The notes beneath the pieces were generated by a model that was given only the letters and a program-made list of their open reading frames with translations, had not been told where the DNA came from and ran no database searches. Shown here piece after piece: positions 15,979 to 24,798 of a stretch of 64,000 nucleotides of DNA (the stretch's first letter is position 1; each line of letters begins with the position of its first letter). The stretch comes from an uncultured Clostridium sp. (GTDB lineage: Bacteria > Bacillota > Clostridia > Oscillospirales > Acutalibacteraceae), in contig CATZNW010000001.1 of the NCBI GenBank assembly GCA_958422185.1, positions 1 through 64,000 on the forward strand, given 5' to 3'. The translations under genes were made by a program, and so were the position numbers.

Positions 15979-17202
15979 ATGGCAAATACAGAAATAAATT
16001 TTGAAATATTTGAAGCTGAAAAACAGCCTGACAAAACAGAGCAGGAAAAGAATACAAATAAAAAACACAGGCGCAGGAGACAAATCCCAAAAAAGATGAA
16101 AATAATCTCAGCGGCTTTATGCGCAGCGGTGATTATCATTGCGGCGGCAGTCATGATATACCCGGTTTTATCACCGAAGCACAATCCGGAAAAATTTGTT
16201 GAAAGCTATGTGGAAGCTGTTTCCCATCAGGATTGGAATCTTGTTTTCAAGTTCCTGCCCGCTTTTGACTCACCGTTCATAACGCGCGAGGCGTTTTGCG
16301 AATACTTGTCTGCACACCCTGATGAAACGCCCCTTGCCGGCGTCAGAGCGGGAAGTTTCATAATAGAACCGGAAAAAGCGGATGGAGACACCATACATTA
16401 CAGCGTTGATTTCATAGATGATAACGGGGACTGGAAGACCTTATATTTTAAAATCAAAAAAACAAAAGACGGATTTTGGAAGTATGACACCTACCGTGCC
16501 ATACCGAGTGCCAAACTGATATGCCAAGCCGACATCTATGCTCCTGCGGGGAGCAAACTCTTTGTGGATTCCATCGAGATTGCTCAAATCGGCAGCGAAA
16601 CGGCAACAGATCCTGAAACGGGAAAAGAAATTTCATATTCTGTTTTCAGAACGGATTATATGTTCGCAGGCGGCCATGAAATAAAAGCGCAGTGCGAAGG
16701 TTTTGAGGAATATAAAGAAAACATTTCGGTAAACAGCGACAACAATCTCTTTTTTGTTTCCTATAAGATGAGCGAAGCCTGCTTTGAAGGTATCTGCACA
16801 TCCGCAAAAAACGCTGTTGAATCGATTTACGATCATGCATGCGGACAGGGAGACGGGATCGACGCCGCTATGCTTTCCGCGGATTTCGGCAAGAACGGAA
16901 TAAATGAACTTTACGATGAAATAAAAAACTCCATATATGATTCAGACAAATATATAAGCATATCGGATTTCAAAATAGACAATACCGAGATAAAGACGGA
17001 ATACGGCACCGACAGTGAAACATCATATAACTACGGCGGAGCATGCACAGTGAACTTTTCATTTGACTACTCATACAAGGTTTCAAATGAATTTGAAACC
17101 ACCTCCGAAAACAGGGCCGACAGCGGATACGCAGCGGTAAAATTCATATATGAAAATTCAAAATGGGTAATTGATGATATTGCCGTAAGAGCAATATTTT
17201 AA
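15979..17202 (+). CDS. Membrane-anchored extracytoplasmic protein, TcaA-like layout
   Basis: A 407-residue protein of uncertain function. Residues 1-40 are a charged cytoplasmic tail (Lys/Arg/Gln-rich), about 41-65 one transmembrane helix (IISAALCAAVIIIAAAVMIY), and the rest lies outside. The outer part begins PEKFVESYVEAVSHQDWNLV, like NTF2-like or TcaA domains, has a middle beta domain (APAGSKLFVDSIEIAQIG) and a C-terminal NTF2-like segment ending YENSKWVIDDIAVRAIF. The layout recalls TcaA/YrvJ-type envelope proteins but lacks their N-terminal zinc ribbon. First gene of a three-gene envelope cluster (24 and 32 bases between genes). Confidence 0.65.
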   Translation: MANTEINFEIFEAEKQPDKTEQEKNTNKKHRRRRQIPKKMKIISAALCAAVIIIAAAVMIYPVLSPKHNPEKFVESYVEAVSHQDWNLVFKFLPAFDSPFITREAFCEYLSAHPDETPLAGVRAGSFIIEPEKADGDTIHYSVDFIDDNGDWKTLYFKIKKTKDGFWKYDTYRAIPSAKLICQADIYAPAGSKLFVDSIEIAQIGSETATDPETGKEISYSVFRTDYMFAGGHEIKAQCEGFEEYKENISVNSDNNLFFVSYKMSEACFEGICTSAKNAVESIYDHACGQGDGIDAAMLSADFGKNGINELYDEIKNSIYDSDKYISISDFKIDNTEIKTEYGTDSETSYNYGGACTVNFSFDYSYKVSNEFETTSENRADSGYAAVKFIYENSKWVIDDIAVRAIF

Positions 17203-17226
17203 ACCGCCTTTGAAAGGTGAAATCAT

Positions 17227-18960
17227 ATGAGAACAAAACAAAATAAACATACTGCGCTGAAGGCCGTGCTGATATGCCTTTCTGTTTTGTTTACAGGGGC
17301 AGTATGCGCAAGCGCAGCTGTATATGCCGAGATAAAAAGCTATGACAGAATTCAGATAAATAATGAAAAACGCGAGGAAGCATATATAAACAGCGATGAA
17401 AACGCACGGCAGTATCCGCTTTCCGCTTCCTTTTACAGCGCACGGCTTTCCAAGGATCAGCAGGTGCTGATACTGGGTGAAAAAAACGGCTGGATCAAAA
17501 TAATGTTCAGCGACAACGGCAAGCTTAAAACAGGATTCATAAAAAAGGACCGCGTTCACGGCATACAGGATGAACAGATAGCGGCACAGTCCATAGAGCT
17601 TGACAAAAGCAGAGTAACTGCCAAAGCCGGAGAAAGTATTGAAATCCAGGCGCGTATCCTGCCCATGAATTCTACGGACATCGCGCAGTGGTCAAGCAGT
17701 GATGAATCCGTTGCGAAAGTACAGGACGGCAAAATAACAGTCTTAAAAAGCGGAAAAGCCTCAGTCACAGTAAAAGCCGGAGAATGCAGCCGCAGCATAG
17801 AGATTACGGCAATTGAAAACGATCCCGCCCTGGTTTTTGATCAACCAAGCTACACACTGAATATAAATGAAACGCTAGATCTGAACGGCAAGCTGAAAAC
17901 AGACTTCTCAAAAATCGAGTGGCAGACAAGCAATTCGGATATCGTGTGTGTTGACGGCGGGATAGTAAAGGCAAAATCAGCAGGAGCGGCTGTTATAACC
18001 GCAAAAGCAAGCGGTGCACGGGCAAACTGCCGCATCTACATATTAAACACAAACAAAAACGCGTCAAAACCATTAAATCTTAGAAATGCGTACGGAAATA
18101 TTTATAATTATCACCCATCCGTATTCTATTTTGAAAAAGGCTGGAACGGATACAAATACTGGTGCGCTTACACGCCTTACAGCAACAGTGAAGATTACTG
18201 GGAAAATCCGCACATAGAAGTCAGCAACGATCTTAAAAACTGGAGCACGCCCAAAGGCTTCTCAAATCCTCTTGAACCGGTTCCGGAAAACCACTTGCCC
18301 TATAAGGTATACAATTCAGATACGGAACTCGTTTACAACACGAATACAAAACAGCTTGAATGCTGGTGGCGATTTTTTGACAAACCAAATAACAGAACCG
18401 TTTTGCGCCGGAAAACGACCAAGGACGGTGTTCAGTGGAGCAAAACTGAAGATATGCTGACCGGTGAAATGGGGAAATGTGATTTTTTAAGTCCTGCGCT
18501 TTTATATGAAAACGGCGTATACCGAATGTGGTCTATTGATCAGAATGCAGGCTATTCACTTGATTACAGAGAAAGTAAAAACGGTAAAAACTGGAAAACA
18601 GTACGAAGCATAAAAATCAACTATAAAGACAAAAAACTCAGGAACTGGCATATAGACCTTATCCATACCGCAAAAGGGTATGAGGCGCTGATCTCCGCCT
18701 TCAATCCCAAATCCAAAGAAAAATACAGGCATATGGATCTGTATTATGTTTTTTCCGCGGACAATATCAGCTACACAACAGCTGAAAAAATATTTTCGCA
18801 TTCAGAATCCGAAAAAGCTTTTGACAATATGGGACTGTACCGATCGTCGCTTCTTTACGCAAACGGCAAATACTATATGTTTTACAGCGCGCTCAACAAA
18901 GATATAGGACCCGCCGGAATAGGACTTGTCAGCGGAAAAGATATATACACAATGAGCTGA
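17227..18960 (+). CDS. Secreted protein with SH3-like, Big2 and beta-propeller domains
   Basis: A 577-residue exported protein. A signal peptide or N-terminal anchor (AVLICLSVLFTGAVCASAAV) is followed by an SH3-like region (about 70-110, GEKNGWIKIMF), two Big2 immunoglobulin-like repeats (about 120-275; SIELDKSRVTAKAGESIEI and AQWSSSDESVAKV), and a C-terminal domain with repeated aromatic/DG turns (HPSVFYFEKGWNGYKYWCAY, NGVYRMWSID, NGKYYMFYSA) typical of five-bladed propellers of GH43/GH32-like glycosidases. A polysaccharide-binding or -cleaving role is likely; catalytic residues cannot be assigned with confidence. Confidence 0.78.
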   Translation: MRTKQNKHTALKAVLICLSVLFTGAVCASAAVYAEIKSYDRIQINNEKREEAYINSDENARQYPLSASFYSARLSKDQQVLILGEKNGWIKIMFSDNGKLKTGFIKKDRVHGIQDEQIAAQSIELDKSRVTAKAGESIEIQARILPMNSTDIAQWSSSDESVAKVQDGKITVLKSGKASVTVKAGECSRSIEITAIENDPALVFDQPSYTLNINETLDLNGKLKTDFSKIEWQTSNSDIVCVDGGIVKAKSAGAAVITAKASGARANCRIYILNTNKNASKPLNLRNAYGNIYNYHPSVFYFEKGWNGYKYWCAYTPYSNSEDYWENPHIEVSNDLKNWSTPKGFSNPLEPVPENHLPYKVYNSDTELVYNTNTKQLECWWRFFDKPNNRTVLRRKTTKDGVQWSKTEDMLTGEMGKCDFLSPALLYENGVYRMWSIDQNAGYSLDYRESKNGKNWKTVRSIKINYKDKKLRNWHIDLIHTAKGYEALISAFNPKSKEKYRHMDLYYVFSADNISYTTAEKIFSHSESEKAFDNMGLYRSSLLYANGKYYMFYSALNKDIGPAGIGLVSGKDIYTMS

Positions 18961-18992
18961 AATACGGTTTTATAATAAAAGGAGAGGGTATT

Positions 18993-20036
18993 ATGAAACG
19001 ATTTGCAAAGATTCCGAGCGTGGCTCTTGCGCTTGTGACAACGGCACTGATGCTGTGCTCCTGCGCTGCCGAAAAGCAGGACGAAAGCTGGAAGGAAGCG
19101 GGATATGATCTGTCGCTGCCACAGCTCGGTCAGAACGGATGGTATATGGTTTTTGAGGACGGATTTGACGGCAGCGTACTCAATGAAGGCATCACTTTTG
19201 GTGAAAGCTATACCGGCAGCCGTGAGATCTGGACCACTTCGCCGCACGCGATAAGATGGGAAAGCAACGATCCGGAAAAGCCGGAGGAGGCCTGCTGGTG
19301 GTGCCCGAACGCCGTTTCGCTTAGAGACGGCAATCTTGTAATTACGTCGCAATATGAAAACAACCATTCCTGCAACGGGGACTGCCCTGCACAGGGCCGT
19401 TTTACGGGCGGGATCGAAACACGCCGCGTTGTGGGCGACCAAAACAGCAATAAAGGGCAGAGCGACGAACTTTTATTTGCACAGGCATTCGGCTACTTTG
19501 AAGTGCGCGCAAAGCTTCCCGACGCCAACGGAATGTGGTCCGCTTTCTGGCTGCAGTCTTCAAATATGAGAAAACCTTCTGCCGCCGGTGTTGACGGAAC
19601 CGAAATAGATGTATTTGAAAGTGCGTTCAGACAAAGCAAAGAGAGCAAAATGGGACATGCGCTCTTATGGAACGGCTACGGCGATTTTGCTGATTCCGAA
19701 GCATACATAACGGATCTGGAACAGGATCTTTATAGCGGATGGCACACATATGCACTTAAATGGACTCCTGAATACTATGTATTTTATATTGACGGAAATG
19801 CCACATGGGCAACGACTGCAGGCGGAGTTTCGCACGTTAAAGAATTTCTGCGCCTCACCTGTGAAATAGACGCCGGCGATGAATGGGGCCCCCACGGCCA
19901 GAAAATCGGTGCATTTGATACCCAAAGCAAAAGTGAATTTCTTGTTGACTATGTAAAAGTTTGGCAGAATGCAAATTATGAGCAATACGCGGTAGATGAT
20001 GCAAAATTTGCAGGAACGCTTGATACAGAGAACTGA
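18993..20036 (+). CDS. Glycoside hydrolase family 16 lipoprotein
   Basis: A 347-residue predicted lipoprotein (signal peptide, Cys about 23 in LMLCSC). The GH16 catalytic motif is EIDVFE (nucleophile and acid/base glutamates, about residues 204-209), preceded by the aromatic substrate cleft YFEVRAKLPDANGMWSAFWL and followed by WHTYALKWTPEYYVFYIDG. GH16 enzymes retain configuration and cut beta-1,3/1,4-glucans, laminarin or related galactans; the substrate here is open. GGAGAGG lies ahead of the ATG. It follows the Big2/propeller gene by 32 bases, so the cluster probably acts on one glycan at the cell surface. Confidence 0.92.
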   Translation: MKRFAKIPSVALALVTTALMLCSCAAEKQDESWKEAGYDLSLPQLGQNGWYMVFEDGFDGSVLNEGITFGESYTGSREIWTTSPHAIRWESNDPEKPEEACWWCPNAVSLRDGNLVITSQYENNHSCNGDCPAQGRFTGGIETRRVVGDQNSNKGQSDELLFAQAFGYFEVRAKLPDANGMWSAFWLQSSNMRKPSAAGVDGTEIDVFESAFRQSKESKMGHALLWNGYGDFADSEAYITDLEQDLYSGWHTYALKWTPEYYVFYIDGNATWATTAGGVSHVKEFLRLTCEIDAGDEWGPHGQKIGAFDTQSKSEFLVDYVKVWQNANYEQYAVDDAKFAGTLDTEN

Positions 20037-20388
20037 TAAATATTAAGGGCGGACTTCCTGTCATTAGGTCTTCGGCTCCTTCTTCTAAGTATATGCGTTC
20101 CCGCTGTTTCAGAAATTAGAAATTATCCTCTCCTAAGTGGAGAAAATATTTTCTCATTGTTTCTGTGCAGCCTAATCCGTGTTCCCGCAAATCCATTATA
20201 AACCTATTTTATATTCCGCACTATATCCTCCCTGTTTTGCTCATAATAAATTCTGACTTTTGGGGCGCATATCATTTTGACTTAACATGCCTTTAATTAT
20301 TTTTATTATATAGGACACATTATATTGACAGTGTAAACATATATATGCTATTATGAAATTACAATAATGAGAGGAGGTTTGCAATACT
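20037..20388. other. 352-base intergenic region
   Basis: No coding sequence seen. It contains a perfect 16-base palindrome GAGAAAATATTTTCTC at 20140-20155, a small inverted repeat CTCC-TAAGT-GGAG just before it, and at its right end the promoter and ribosome-binding site of the next gene. No clear terminator follows the GH16 gene. Confidence 0.6.
20325..20354 (+). promoter_or_regulatory. Promoter of the first Gln/Pro/Tyr-rich membrane protein gene
   Basis: TTGACA (20325-20330), an 18-base spacer ending in TGC, then TATTAT (20349-20354), about 35 bases ahead of the ATG with GGAGG between. The same arrangement and much of the spacer recur at 21079-21108 before the paralogue. Confidence 0.8.
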
Positions 20389-20955
20389 ATGGCAGACGAA
20401 TACAACAATCAAAACATACCACAGCAGAATACAGAACCTCAGCAAAATACCCGGCAGGATAACCAGGCATCTGCCCCCGCACAGGCCCAGCCGCAGCAGG
20501 ATTATCAGACGCCGCCTCAGGCTCAGCCCCAGCAGGATTATCAGACGCCGCCGCGTCAGGACTATCAGCAGCCAAATTATCAGCCAAACTATCAGCAGGC
20601 GCCGAATCAGCAGTTTTATCCGCCTTATCAGCCCCCTCAGGAGCAAAAGGCCAGCGTTGGATTTGCTATACTCTCATACATTATTCCGCTTGCCGGTCTG
20701 ATCATTTTTCTTACCCAAAAGGATAAAAGGCCGAAAACCGCAAAGGTCAGCGGAATATGCGCGCTTGTCAGCGTAATTGTAAATACAATTTTAATAATTA
20801 TACTTTATGCTATTATGGGTGCCGCAATATTTTCCGCTGCAAACAGCTACGAAGATTATCTGGACGATTATTCTTACGGCGATGATTCGTATTACAGCGA
20901 TTATTATGACTATGATGATTCATATGACGACACATATTATGAATACTATGAATAA
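20389..20955 (+). CDS. Gln/Pro/Tyr-rich small membrane protein (DUF4190-like), copy 1
   Basis: A 188-residue protein with three zones. Residues 1-85 are disordered and rich in Gln, Pro, Tyr and Asn, with near repeats of QPQQDYQTPP. Residues about 88-145 hold two hydrophobic helices around KDKRPKTAKVSGICAL, typical of DUF4190-like proteins (ASVGFAILSYIIPLAGLIIF). Residues about 150-188 form a striking Tyr/Asp tail (YEDYLDDYSYGDDSYYSDYY). Function unknown; the family is abundant in Gram-positive bacteria. A tandem paralogue follows at 21139. Confidence 0.85.
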   Translation: MADEYNNQNIPQQNTEPQQNTRQDNQASAPAQAQPQQDYQTPPQAQPQQDYQTPPRQDYQQPNYQPNYQQAPNQQFYPPYQPPQEQKASVGFAILSYIIPLAGLIIFLTQKDKRPKTAKVSGICALVSVIVNTILIIILYAIMGAAIFSAANSYEDYLDDYSYGDDSYYSDYYDYDDSYDDTYYEYYE

Positions 20956-21007
20956 TAAAGCACCTGTCCCGAATACATACAGAATATAATAATCCTGAAT
21001 GTAAAAA

Positions 21008-21040
21008 GCGGCTCTGTTGATTACAGGGCCGCTGTAATTT
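21008..21040 (+). terminator. Intrinsic terminator after copy 1
   Basis: Ten-base-pair stem (21008-21017 with 21023-21032, one G-U) and a short loop, followed by TGTAATTTT. Confidence 0.7.
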
Positions 21041-21078
21041 TAAAAAGGTTCCAATCCTCATATGTATTTTTGCTGTTA

Positions 21079-21108
21079 TTGACAGTATAATCATATATGT
21101 GTTAAGAT
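21079..21108 (+). promoter_or_regulatory. Promoter of the second Gln/Pro/Tyr-rich membrane protein gene
   Basis: TTGACA (21079-21084), 18-base spacer and TAAGAT (21103-21108). The core, TTGACAGT(A/G)TAA with CATATAT, matches the copy-1 promoter, so regulation was duplicated with the gene. Confidence 0.75.
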
Positions 21109-21138
21109 GGAATTACTAAAACAAGGAGGTCAGCTGCT

Positions 21139-21747
21139 ATGGCAGATGAAAATTACAGACCGACAAACGAACAGGGCAAAAATATAAATGCAGGTACTGA
21201 AAACCAGTTCACACCCGATCAGAATCAAAATGAGTACAGCCGGCCGAACAGCAATACAGCGCAGCCGAATCAGCAAAATGTGCCGCCGTATCAGCAGCGC
21301 AATGCTCAACAGCAAGGTTACAACACGCAGCGGCAAAACTATTATGCTCAGCAGCAGTATTATAATATTCCGCCGCAGCAACCGCCTTATAATTACAACA
21401 TTCCGCCGCAATTTTATCCGCCGTATCCGCCTTATGAGCAAAAGGCAAACGCAGGGCTCGCGGTTCTTTCCTGGTTTATTCCTCTGGCAGGGCTTGTAAT
21501 CTATTTAACTGAGAAAGATACAAAACCAAAAACGGCAAAAGCATGCGGAAAGTGCGCGCTGGCTAGTGTCATTATAAATGTGGTTCTTACGATTGCAATT
21601 TATGTCATTTTCTTTGTGGCATGGGGAACTGCGTTTTCAGCCTTTGATTACAGTATTGATAATCTGCCGGCTTATGAGGATATACTTGATGAGCCCGATT
21701 ACAGTGATGCAGCAGAAAACGGCGTGACCTACGATTATAATATATAA
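21139..21747 (+). CDS. Gln/Pro/Tyr-rich small membrane protein (DUF4190-like), copy 2
   Basis: A 202-residue paralogue of the preceding gene with the same plan: a disordered Gln/Asn/Tyr/Pro-rich N-terminus (residues 1-100), then NAGLAVLSWFIPLAGLVIYL and a second hydrophobic helix flanking EKDTKPKTAKACGKCALA. The tail (about 170-202) is acidic but less tyrosine-rich than copy 1 (YEDILDEPDYSD). AAGGAGG precedes the ATG. It has its own promoter and terminator, so the two copies can be expressed separately. Function unknown. Confidence 0.85.
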   Translation: MADENYRPTNEQGKNINAGTENQFTPDQNQNEYSRPNSNTAQPNQQNVPPYQQRNAQQQGYNTQRQNYYAQQQYYNIPPQQPPYNYNIPPQFYPPYPPYEQKANAGLAVLSWFIPLAGLVIYLTEKDTKPKTAKACGKCALASVIINVVLTIAIYVIFFVAWGTAFSAFDYSIDNLPAYEDILDEPDYSDAAENGVTYDYNI

Positions 21748-21760
21748 TAGCGTGATCATC

Positions 21761-21794
21761 ACAGGGAGCTGAATTTTTTCAGCTCCCTGTTTTT
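21761..21794 (+). terminator. Intrinsic terminator after copy 2
   Basis: A 13-bp perfect stem (21761-21773 with 21778-21790) with a T loop, then TTTTT. It lies four bases from the stop of the convergent E2-like gene. Confidence 0.85.
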
Positions 21795-21797
21795 CGC

Positions 21798-22802
21798 TCA
21801 TGCAGTTTCGGTTTTCAGACGGAGCTTTCCGGCAGGAGTACACTTTTCACGCTGAACAACTTTCCTCTTCTCTTCATTGCCAAGCCAGGTGTATATCACC
21901 TGAGGGTCGGCAAATATTTTATCAAGTCTTTCAAAAAACGGTACGCAGTCTCCGTAGTCCAGCGCGCGGTGATCGATTGCTACCGTGATAGGCATGATCT
22001 GTCTAATTTCTATATTTTTATTTCCGTTTTCGTCCGTTACAACAACGGGCCGGTCCTGAACCGCATTTACGGCGAACGCCGTTGTCTGCGGCGGAATGAT
22101 CTCCAGCAGAAAGCATTGGCCTTTCTGCCCTCTGTATACCGAACCGAGATTTGAGATCGTAGTAGTTCCCTGCTCTATATCATGTTTTGTCAATCTGTCC
22201 GCAACAGGGATCGTATAGTATTCTTTTTTTTCGGCACCGGAAAGCGTCTTTACCTTATGCCTGCCCGGTGTTTTGGATCCGAAAAGACGGCAGACAGCCT
22301 GAAAGATTTTTCCTTTTTTCAGTCCTTTTAAAGTATTGTCCATGGACACTTCAAACATGACTTCATTCATATTGCTGTTGTTTGCGCGCCTTACGGTATC
22401 TGCAATGGCGTGCGTCATCTCAATCAGAGATTTATTTCCCATATCGTGCATATTTACCGTCATCATTTCGCCCGTATTAAGGATCATAGGCATTGAAATA
22501 TCAATATTATCGTGGTATTTCAGAGTGCCGCGCACAAGTCTTCTGTTAAATTCAAGAGTGGTATTCATCTTCGGCGCTGCTTTAAGCCCTTCGCAAATAA
22601 TTTTCAGGGCCAATGTATTGACTGTGATCTTATCAGCAGGATCGGTTATGCTCTCATTTATCATTCTATAATACTTCATAAGCTCGGTAACATCCGCTTC
22701 GTAGCTTGCAGATGTATGCGGGATCTGCTCCCAGCTTTCAGAAGTCATATTTGACACTATTTTTCTTGCGATTCCAAAATATTCTTTTCTGTATACAGAC
22801 AT
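21798..22802 (-). CDS. Stand-alone E2-type (2-oxoacid dehydrogenase) acyltransferase domain
   Basis: A 334-residue protein with the chloramphenicol-acetyltransferase-like fold of dihydrolipoyl acyltransferases. The catalytic motif HxxxD is IDHRALDYGD near residue 285, with the usual C-terminal helix PFFERLDKIFADP. The lipoyl and peripheral-subunit-binding domains of true E2 subunits are absent, and no E1 or E3 gene is nearby, so it is not an ordinary pyruvate dehydrogenase part. The acyl donor and acceptor are unknown. The start at 22802 was chosen for AAGGAG upstream; an ATG-like start at 22871 adds an unsupported extension. Confidence 0.8.
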   Translation of the reverse strand: MSVYRKEYFGIARKIVSNMTSESWEQIPHTSASYEADVTELMKYYRMINESITDPADKITVNTLALKIICEGLKAAPKMNTTLEFNRRLVRGTLKYHDNIDISMPMILNTGEMMTVNMHDMGNKSLIEMTHAIADTVRRANNSNMNEVMFEVSMDNTLKGLKKGKIFQAVCRLFGSKTPGRHKVKTLSGAEKKEYYTIPVADRLTKHDIEQGTTTISNLGSVYRGQKGQCFLLEIIPPQTTAFAVNAVQDRPVVVTDENGNKNIEIRQIMPITVAIDHRALDYGDCVPFFERLDKIFADPQVIYTWLGNEEKRKVVQREKCTPAGKLRLKTETA

Positions 22803-22942
22803 ATTACTGCTTCTCCTTATAACTGTTTTGATCTCAGCGTTCAGTATTTCGCTGTGATTCAAGGATAGCAAAACACGGTGCAGAATACCATCAACTTTGA
22901 TTTACAGAAGCGCAACTTCGGTTTACAGCGCTGTTTACATAT

Positions 22943-22986
22943 AAAAAAACCGCTTGGTTACGGGAAATTTTTCCGGTCCAAGCGGT
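22943..22986 (-). terminator. Intrinsic terminator after the XRE membrane protein gene
   Basis: On the minus strand the stem ACCGCTTGG/CCAAGCGGT is extended by an inner paired region and followed by seven T residues. Confidence 0.85.
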
Positions 22987-23001
22987 CTGCTTTGATATCA
23001 T

Positions 23002-23670
23002 TTATTTTTTGTGCTTTTTATTTTTCGCCGAAAATGCCGCTCCAACATAGTATATGGGGATCGTAAGAAACAGTATCCACAGCGGGTGCCACAGCCCGAA
23101 ATGAAATCCCCCTATAAAAAACAGTATCAGCACAACGGCAGGATAGAAAAAAATCAGAAGATTTTTCTTTTCATATGCAAAAATACCGGTATAAAACAGA
23201 GGTATCGTTAGCAGAAAGATCCACGATGTCTTCCACATTCCGCTGTTTAATACACCAAGCGCAACCATGACGAAAACTGCAATAAACGGATATGCTGCAA
23301 AAAGCCACGAGCGTTTTTTCTTTTCCGTGTGCTTTTTCTCATACTCTTTGGAATGGCTGTTTGCAGTTGGGATTTCAGGCTCTCTGTTACTCTCAACGGG
23401 AGAGAAGCCGTTTTCCGAAACTGCATTCGGGATCCGGTCCTGCACCGCATGCTCTTCACCGGTAATCTCGCCGCAATTCAGAATATCGTCAACAGACAGG
23501 CCGTAAAGTTTTGAAAGCTTTAACATATTATCTGTATCCGGCACGGCATAGCCCTGCTCCCACTTAGAGATAGACTGCCTGGAGACGCCGAGCTTTTCCG
23601 CAAGCTTTTCCTGGCTGAGATGATTCTGCGTTCTTAATTTTTTTAAATAATCACCTTGTTTAATGGACAT
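23002..23670 (-). CDS. XRE-family regulator with C-terminal membrane domain
   Basis: A 222-residue protein. Residues about 5-65 are a classic helix-turn-helix (LRTQNHLSQEKLAEKLGVSR, then SISKWEQGYAVPDTDNMLKL and LSVDDIL). A polar linker of about 60 residues leads to three or four hydrophobic helices (FIAVFVMVALGVLNSGMW, WIFLLTIPLFYTGIFAY, LIFFYPAVVLILFFIGGF, ILFLTIPIYYVGAAFS). Such proteins tether a DNA-binding domain to the membrane and probably sense envelope state. The ATG at 23670 follows GAGGGG; the longer in-frame start lacks one. Confidence 0.88.
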   Translation of the reverse strand: MSIKQGDYLKKLRTQNHLSQEKLAEKLGVSRQSISKWEQGYAVPDTDNMLKLSKLYGLSVDDILNCGEITGEEHAVQDRIPNAVSENGFSPVESNREPEIPTANSHSKEYEKKHTEKKKRSWLFAAYPFIAVFVMVALGVLNSGMWKTSWIFLLTIPLFYTGIFAYEKKNLLIFFYPAVVLILFFIGGFHFGLWHPLWILFLTIPIYYVGAAFSAKNKKHKK

Positions 23671-23766
23671 ATAATTCCCCTCGGGATCCTGCTTGATAAT
23701 ATACATTTTATTATATAGAATCCTCAGCAGAATTTCAAGTGCAACTATGCATTCCGTCCTTGTTTT

Positions 23767-24798
23767 CTATTTAGCAAGCTCTATAGTGATCTGAGTTCCT
23801 TCATTTTCACGGCTTTTAACGGATACGGTTCCGCCCAGGTATTCCGCAGTATGCTTGACTATTGCAAGGCCGAGACCTGTGCCGCCCGTTGCTTTGGAGC
23901 GCGATTTATCCACCCTAAAAAATCTTTCAAATACACGGTCAAGATATTTTTCCGGAATACCGATACCCGTATCCTTTACAGAAAGCGAAACGTATCCGTC
24001 GCCGTCTTTTACGGATACATCTACTTTCCCGTTCTCAACGTTATACTTTATGGCGTTTTCCACAATGTTGTACACAAGCTCTTCTATAAGAGATTTTGTA
24101 CCTTTAACGCGGCAGTCATCACCCTCAACATGGATCGTAACATTTTTCTTCTGCGCCTTAACGGAAAGCGCCTCAGTACAGTAATTTACTACCGGCATAA
24201 GATCCACATAATCTATTATAGGCTTATAATCATATTCCTCAAGCTGCGAAAGCTGAATGATATCATGAGTAAGGTTAATAAGGCGCTGGGATTCTTTATA
24301 TATGATCCCGCCTATTTCCGGCACATCCTTTGGCTGCACCATATTGCCCTGAAGCATTTCTCCGTAACCGGATATGGAAGTAAGCGGTGTTTTGAGCTCG
24401 TGAGACACATTTGCCGTAAAACGCTTTTTCATATTCAGAAGCTTTTCTTTTTCGTCCAGCTGGACCTGTATTTTATCGGCAAAGGGTTTCAGTTCACTAT
24501 ACCGGCAGTTTTTGCTGATATGCCCGATATCGTCCCCCATTTTTTCTATATCTGAGCAAAGTATTTTTGAAATGATAAAAGCGGCTGCAAACGAGATCAG
24601 CAGAGTTACCGCCAGCACCGGAATAACCGCAACGGCTGCGATCAAAACAAGCCGTTGTATCTCCATACCCGGATCATTTTTTAAATATACAGCAGCCAAA
24701 ATACCGAATGCGGCAATCGTCACAAGAACCGAGCAAACAGACGCAATAAGCACCGTATTGAAGATCTTGCCAGTCATTCTTCCCGTCAAATCAATCAC
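23767..24798 (-). CDS. phoR: Sensor histidine kinase, PhoR-like
   Basis: A 343-residue membrane histidine kinase. Two transmembrane helices bracket a very short outer loop (residues about 10-80), then a HAMP-like stretch, the H-box FTANVSHELKTPLTSISGYG (phospho-His about 131), N-box VENAIKYN and G boxes VKDTGIGIP and GGTGLGLAIVKH. It overlaps the response-regulator gene by eight bases and starts at GTG; an ATG 21 bases in is possible. Position with the Na/Pi transporter and PhoB-like regulator suggests phosphate sensing. The periplasmic-type sensor domain of full PhoR is nearly absent. Confidence 0.88.
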   Translation of the reverse strand: MIDLTGRMTGKIFNTVLIASVCSVLVTIAAFGILAAVYLKNDPGMEIQRLVLIAAVAVIPVLAVTLLISFAAAFIISKILCSDIEKMGDDIGHISKNCRYSELKPFADKIQVQLDEKEKLLNMKKRFTANVSHELKTPLTSISGYGEMLQGNMVQPKDVPEIGGIIYKESQRLINLTHDIIQLSQLEEYDYKPIIDYVDLMPVVNYCTEALSVKAQKKNVTIHVEGDDCRVKGTKSLIEELVYNIVENAIKYNVENGKVDVSVKDGDGYVSLSVKDTGIGIPEKYLDRVFERFFRVDKSRSKATGGTGLGLAIVKHTAEYLGGTVSVKSRENEGTQITIELAK

